Of a DNA stretch of 35,149 nt, positions 32,287 to 35,149 are shown piece after piece; the stretch's first letter is position 1; each line of letters begins with the position of its first letter. The DNA comes from an uncultured Chloroflexota bacterium. Lineage in GTDB: Bacteria > Chloroflexota > Anaerolineae > Anaerolineales > Anaerolineaceae. The stretch lies in assembly GCA_902795255.1 (NCBI GenBank), contig CADBKS010000040.1:1-35149 (forward strand), read 5' to 3'. A program made the position numbers and the translations under genes. The notes beneath the pieces are model-generated. The model did no database searches and was not told where the DNA came from. It saw only the letters and a list, made by a program, of their open reading frames with translations.

Positions 32287-33138
32287 ATGATATTATACTT
32301 TACACGACACGGCGAAAGCGAATGGAACCTGATCCACCGCGTTCAGGGACGGCATGATTCCCCGCTCACGGAAAAGGGAGTGCAGATGGCGCTCCGGCTG
32401 AAGAAGCGCCTCAAAGGGCTGCCCTTCACCCGCGTCCTGTGCAGCCCGCTGGGCCGGGCCCGGCAGACAGCGGAGCTGCTGACCGAAGGGACCGGGATCA
32501 TCCCGGAACCGGACGAACGGATCGGCGAGATCGGGCTGGGGGTGATGGAGGGGCAGATCATGGAAGAACTGCCGCCCCTCATGCTCCATCAGTTTTACAA
32601 TGAACCGCAGAACTACCTTCCCGAAGGAGGAGAGGGGTATCCGGCCGCATTGGAACGGGTCTCCGGGCTGATGCGGGAGCTGGAGACGGAGGACGGCTGT
32701 GTGCTGCTCGTCGCCCACGCACTGGTCCTGCGGCTGATCCGGCTTTATCTGCTGGGACTGCCCATCTCCGAGATGATGAAAGTCCACACCGCCGGATGCT
32801 GCTTCTGTGAGGCGCATTATCAGGGCGGCAAATGGGAGCTGCTCTCCTTTGCCGACGACCGCTGCCAGTCCCCGGACTATGACCCGGAACGCTGGGTGTA
32901 TTTCGGTTCGCCGGTCCCGGTTTCCGCCATTCCGGCAGACGCAGTTCTGACCCCTTACAGCGAACTGGCCGCCGCATATGCCCACGCCCCGCGGCATATC
33001 GAAACAGCCCTCAACGGGATCGTCAGCCATGACGGCACCGCACCCGGTCTGCTTTACCGGGTCGGTCTGCAGGACAACAGCCTCACTCTCATGGGCCCCG
33101 CCCCCGCCCAGCGCACGGACGGTCCTGCTTATTTATAA
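32287..33138 (+). CDS. Histidine phosphatase (phosphoglycerate-mutase-like) with C-terminal extension
   Basis: A 283-residue protein. Residues 1-~185 are a histidine phosphatase domain: FTRHGESEWN with catalytic His8, SPLGRARQTAE with the phosphate-binding Arg, the acid Glu81 in RIGEIGLGVMEG and the second His144 in LLVAHALVLR, where most relatives read HG. The remaining ~95 residues (from around DDRCQSPDYDPERWVYFG) are not part of the usual domain and I do not recognise them. Such enzymes remove phosphate from sugars, nucleotides or cofactors; the substrate is unknown. The start is where the family begins; upstream in-frame codons cross the promoter box. It is probably translated from a leaderless message. 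Confidence 0.83.
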   Translation: MILYFTRHGESEWNLIHRVQGRHDSPLTEKGVQMALRLKKRLKGLPFTRVLCSPLGRARQTAELLTEGTGIIPEPDERIGEIGLGVMEGQIMEELPPLMLHQFYNEPQNYLPEGGEGYPAALERVSGLMRELETEDGCVLLVAHALVLRLIRLYLLGLPISEMMKVHTAGCCFCEAHYQGGKWELLSFADDRCQSPDYDPERWVYFGSPVPVSAIPADAVLTPYSELAAAYAHAPRHIETALNGIVSHDGTAPGLLYRVGLQDNSLTLMGPAPAQRTDGPAYL

Positions 33139-33282
33139 CCGCTTCCGGACAACGGCATATGCAAACACACGAGCGATCGGGCCGGGCCGTACAGCGCAGG
33201 TCCGGTTTCTTACTTTCGCATGACATGTGCATATCAAAGCTAACGCTTATCGTAGTCATTACAGGACAGAAAGGATAAATCC

Positions 33283-35010
33283 ATGAACATTCAGGTGAAC
33301 CGATCTTTTGCACTGCTGTGCTTTCTCCTTCATCTTCCGGTCTTATTCATCCTCTCCCCGGGTTCCTGCCGGGCAGAGACCATCCCGGCGGATTTCATCA
33401 CCGGGGCGGATATATCGGAACTGGCTGCACAGGAAAACAGCGGCGTCCGCTATTACGATGAAAACGGGAATGAGGCCGACGCGCTTTCAATTCTCTCGGA
33501 CCACGGCGTGAAAGCCGTCCGCATCCGGATCTGGAATGACCCCTTCGACGAAAACGGAAACGGTTACGGGGGCGGGAACATCAATGCCGAAACCGCCGCG
33601 GCGCTCAGTGCCCGGGCTGCCGGATACGGGATGAAGACCCTGCTGGATTTTCATTACTCGGATTTCTGGGCCGATCCCTCCCGCCAGCTGGTCCCGAAAG
33701 CATGGCAAACGCTGAACCTTAAAGAAAAGTCCGAAGCCCTTTACGCTTACACCCGTGAATCGCTCGCCCTCGTTCTGGATGCCGGTGGCGATGTCTTCAT
33801 GGTCCAGGTCGGCAATGAGATCAATAACGGGATGTGCGGCGAATCCGATTTGGAAGCGATGGCCGAACTGATCAGCGCCGGCTGCCGGGCTGTACGCGAT
33901 ACTGCCGCAGAACGCGGACTTACGATCCGGACCGCCATCCACCTGACCGACCTGCAGGACACGGGCCGGGTCATTGAGATCACCTCGGACCTGGCCGGAG
34001 CGGGGGCGGAATTCGACGCGGTCGGCCTTTCCTACTACCCGTACTGGCACGGTTCCCTGCGCGATCTTGCCGCGGCGGTCAGCTCGATCCGGGATCTGGG
34101 CAAAGAGGTGTTCATCGCTGAAACCTCCTGGCCGTTCAGTCTCACGACCGGCGACGGCTGGGGAGACGTCATCGGTGAGGATCCCGGGATCTACCCCGTC
34201 AGCGCCGAAGGACAGGCGCAGGCCGTCCGCGAAGTCTGTGAGGCGGCATCCCATGCCGGAGCGGACGGGGTTTATTACTGGGGCAGCATCTGGACGCCGG
34301 TCGGCAGCGATGCGGATACGAACCGGGAACTGTGGGAAAAATACGGCAGTGGCTGGGCATCCTCCTATTCCGTCTCCTACGATCCGGAACACACGGCAGA
34401 CAGTTACGGCGGCTGCGCCTGGGACAACCAGGCGATGTTCGGTTATGATGGCCGGCCGCTCCCGGTCCTGGACCTGTACCGGCAGATCGCTGCCGGAAAC
34501 ATCACCTACGATCCGGACGCGCTCTTTCCTCCGGAAGAAGCCGCTCCCGCGGCTGAGCAAGATGCCGGGAACCTGGTCCGCAACCCGTCCTTTGAAGAGG
34601 AAGACCGTTCCATGTGGGTCCCCGCTTCCAACAAGGAAGACATTCCCTATGATTATCAGAACAAATCCAATGATGCCCATTCAGGAAACATTGCGTTCCA
34701 CTTCTGGTCGGCACAGGACATGGACTTTTCGATCGAACAGACCGTCACCGGACTGGCGGAAGGCGCTTATGAAGCCTCGGTCTGGTCCCAGGGCGGCGAT
34801 ATGAAGGACGCGTCCATGACTTTTTACGTGAAAGCGGACGGACAGCTTTATGAGGCTTCGTTCATGAACACCAAATGGATCGACTGGCAGCACCCGGTGA
34901 TCTCCGGGATCCCGGTCACTTCCGGTGAACTGACGCTCGGCGTTCACATAATCTGCGGTGCCAAAAGCTGGGGCACGCTGGATGACTTCTCGCTGACCAT
35001 GCTTCCCTGA
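33283..35010 (+). CDS. Secreted arabinogalactan endo-beta-1,4-galactanase (GH53) with C-terminal binding domain
   Basis: GH53 enzymes cut beta-1,4-galactan side chains of pectin outside the cell. The 575-residue protein has a signal peptide (residues 1-31, ending CRAE). The TIM-barrel domain covers ~35-420: FITGADISEL at its start, VRIRIWNDPFDENG, LLDFHYSDFWADP, acid/base Glu179 in MVQVGNEINNG and nucleophile Glu280 in VFIAETSWP. After an Ala/Glu/Pro-rich linker (~425-437) comes a ~135-residue beta-sandwich (NLVRNPSFEEED to WGTLDDFSLTML), the type of carbohydrate-binding module seen behind other GH53 enzymes, CBM61-like. A GAAAGGAT ribosome site precedes the start. It indicates growth on plant pectic galactan. 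Confidence 0.93.
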   Translation: MNIQVNRSFALLCFLLHLPVLFILSPGSCRAETIPADFITGADISELAAQENSGVRYYDENGNEADALSILSDHGVKAVRIRIWNDPFDENGNGYGGGNINAETAAALSARAAGYGMKTLLDFHYSDFWADPSRQLVPKAWQTLNLKEKSEALYAYTRESLALVLDAGGDVFMVQVGNEINNGMCGESDLEAMAELISAGCRAVRDTAAERGLTIRTAIHLTDLQDTGRVIEITSDLAGAGAEFDAVGLSYYPYWHGSLRDLAAAVSSIRDLGKEVFIAETSWPFSLTTGDGWGDVIGEDPGIYPVSAEGQAQAVREVCEAASHAGADGVYYWGSIWTPVGSDADTNRELWEKYGSGWASSYSVSYDPEHTADSYGGCAWDNQAMFGYDGRPLPVLDLYRQIAAGNITYDPDALFPPEEAAPAAEQDAGNLVRNPSFEEEDRSMWVPASNKEDIPYDYQNKSNDAHSGNIAFHFWSAQDMDFSIEQTVTGLAEGAYEASVWSQGGDMKDASMTFYVKADGQLYEASFMNTKWIDWQHPVISGIPVTSGELTLGVHIICGAKSWGTLDDFSLTMLP

Positions 35011-35059
35011 AGCAGCAGCACACCTCAAAGGATAGAAAAACGGGCAGCAGATTGATATG

Positions 35060-35094
35060 TACCCTCTTTACTGGACAAACCAGTAAGGAGGGTA
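35060..35094 (+). repeat. IS left-end hairpin over the transposase ribosome site
   Basis: TACCCTCTTTACTGG (35060-35074) pairs with CCAGTAAGGAGGGTA (35080-35094) over 15 bp with a single T-G pair and loop ACAAA. The right arm contains GGAGGG, the ribosome-binding site of the transposase gene that starts at 35102. The segment around 35053-35079 likely includes the terminal inverted repeat of the element. Confidence 0.8.
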
Positions 35095-35101
35095 ATTTTT
35101 T

Positions 35102-35149
35102 ATGAAATATAGCTATGAGTATAAGAGAAAATGTGTAGAGATGTATCGC
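35102..35149 (+). CDS. IS3-type transposase OrfA, N-terminal fragment
   Basis: The frame begins MKYSYEYKRKCVEMYR and is cut off by the window end after 16 residues. This start, MKYS(Y/F)E(Y/F)K.KCVE.Y, is typical of the helix-turn-helix protein of IS3-family (IS150-like) elements. The DNA is AT-rich relative to the galactanase gene just before it, as expected for an inserted element. The ribosome site GGAGGG lies in a hairpin. The rest of the element is outside the window. Confidence 0.78.
   Translation, partial: MKYSYEYKRKCVEMYR

Overview
The window reads as one bacterial genome segment from about position 855 onward. It is GC-rich, tightly packed, and uses ATG, GTG and TTG starts with good Shine-Dalgarno sites. 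Best guess is a host-associated anaerobe of the Chloroflexota (class Anaerolineae). The clues are a YCF48-type beta-propeller lipoprotein with a Thr/Pro-rich linker, an FmdB zinc-ribbon protein, a MazG with a degenerate tetrapyrrole-methylase-like N-terminus, and the order fmdB / rRNA methyltransferase / YCF48 / mutM / prs. This is inference from protein style; a Clostridia relative is the main alternative. The first ~850 bases differ (AT-rich, another gene style) and break into the middle of an htrA gene, so that end is a chimeric join or a recombination boundary.

Layout. 1-854: AT-rich flank with the 3' end of a GT-C-like membrane protein gene. 855-3070: 3' part of an HtrA protease gene, then a GT39-like membrane glycosyltransferase. 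3166-6969: iolB, then a MerR regulator divergent from a dienelactone-hydrolase-like enzyme through a textbook 19-bp-spacer MerR promoter, then an exported cyclophilin-like/aldo-keto reductase fusion. 7671-10926: a four-gene peptide/nickel-type ABC transporter without its binding protein. 11007-12764 (minus): PHP phosphoesterase, DUF1294 membrane protein and CBS protein, overlapping. 12971-16937: HAD hydrolase, MazG, a bitopic-type membrane protein, a secreted protein and endonuclease III.

16938-18781 is an accessory island. It holds an unknown gene split by a one-base frameshift, a tRNA-Arg with anticodon GCG, a perfect 31-bp inverted repeat, several small palindromes and degenerate heptamer arrays. 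18782-23538: fmdB, a 55-residue membrane protein, rRNA methyltransferase, YCF48 lipoprotein, then mutM and prs on the minus strand. 23690-28813: a ferric-iron-type ABC importer with one binding protein, one double-length permease and two different ATPases. 29094-32102: a TrpXYZ-type ABC importer behind a consensus promoter and a long structured leader. 32287-33138: histidine phosphatase. 33283-35010: secreted GH53 endo-galactanase. 35060-35149: left end of an IS3-type element.

The most interesting signals are non-coding. Four genes have TATAAT placed 7-8 bases before ATG, as expected for leaderless mRNAs. Degenerate 7-bp tandem repeats recur at five intergenic sites, often beside short GC palindromes. 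The IS end folds into a hairpin that buries the transposase ribosome-binding site. I found no CRISPR array, no prophage and no clear defence system.
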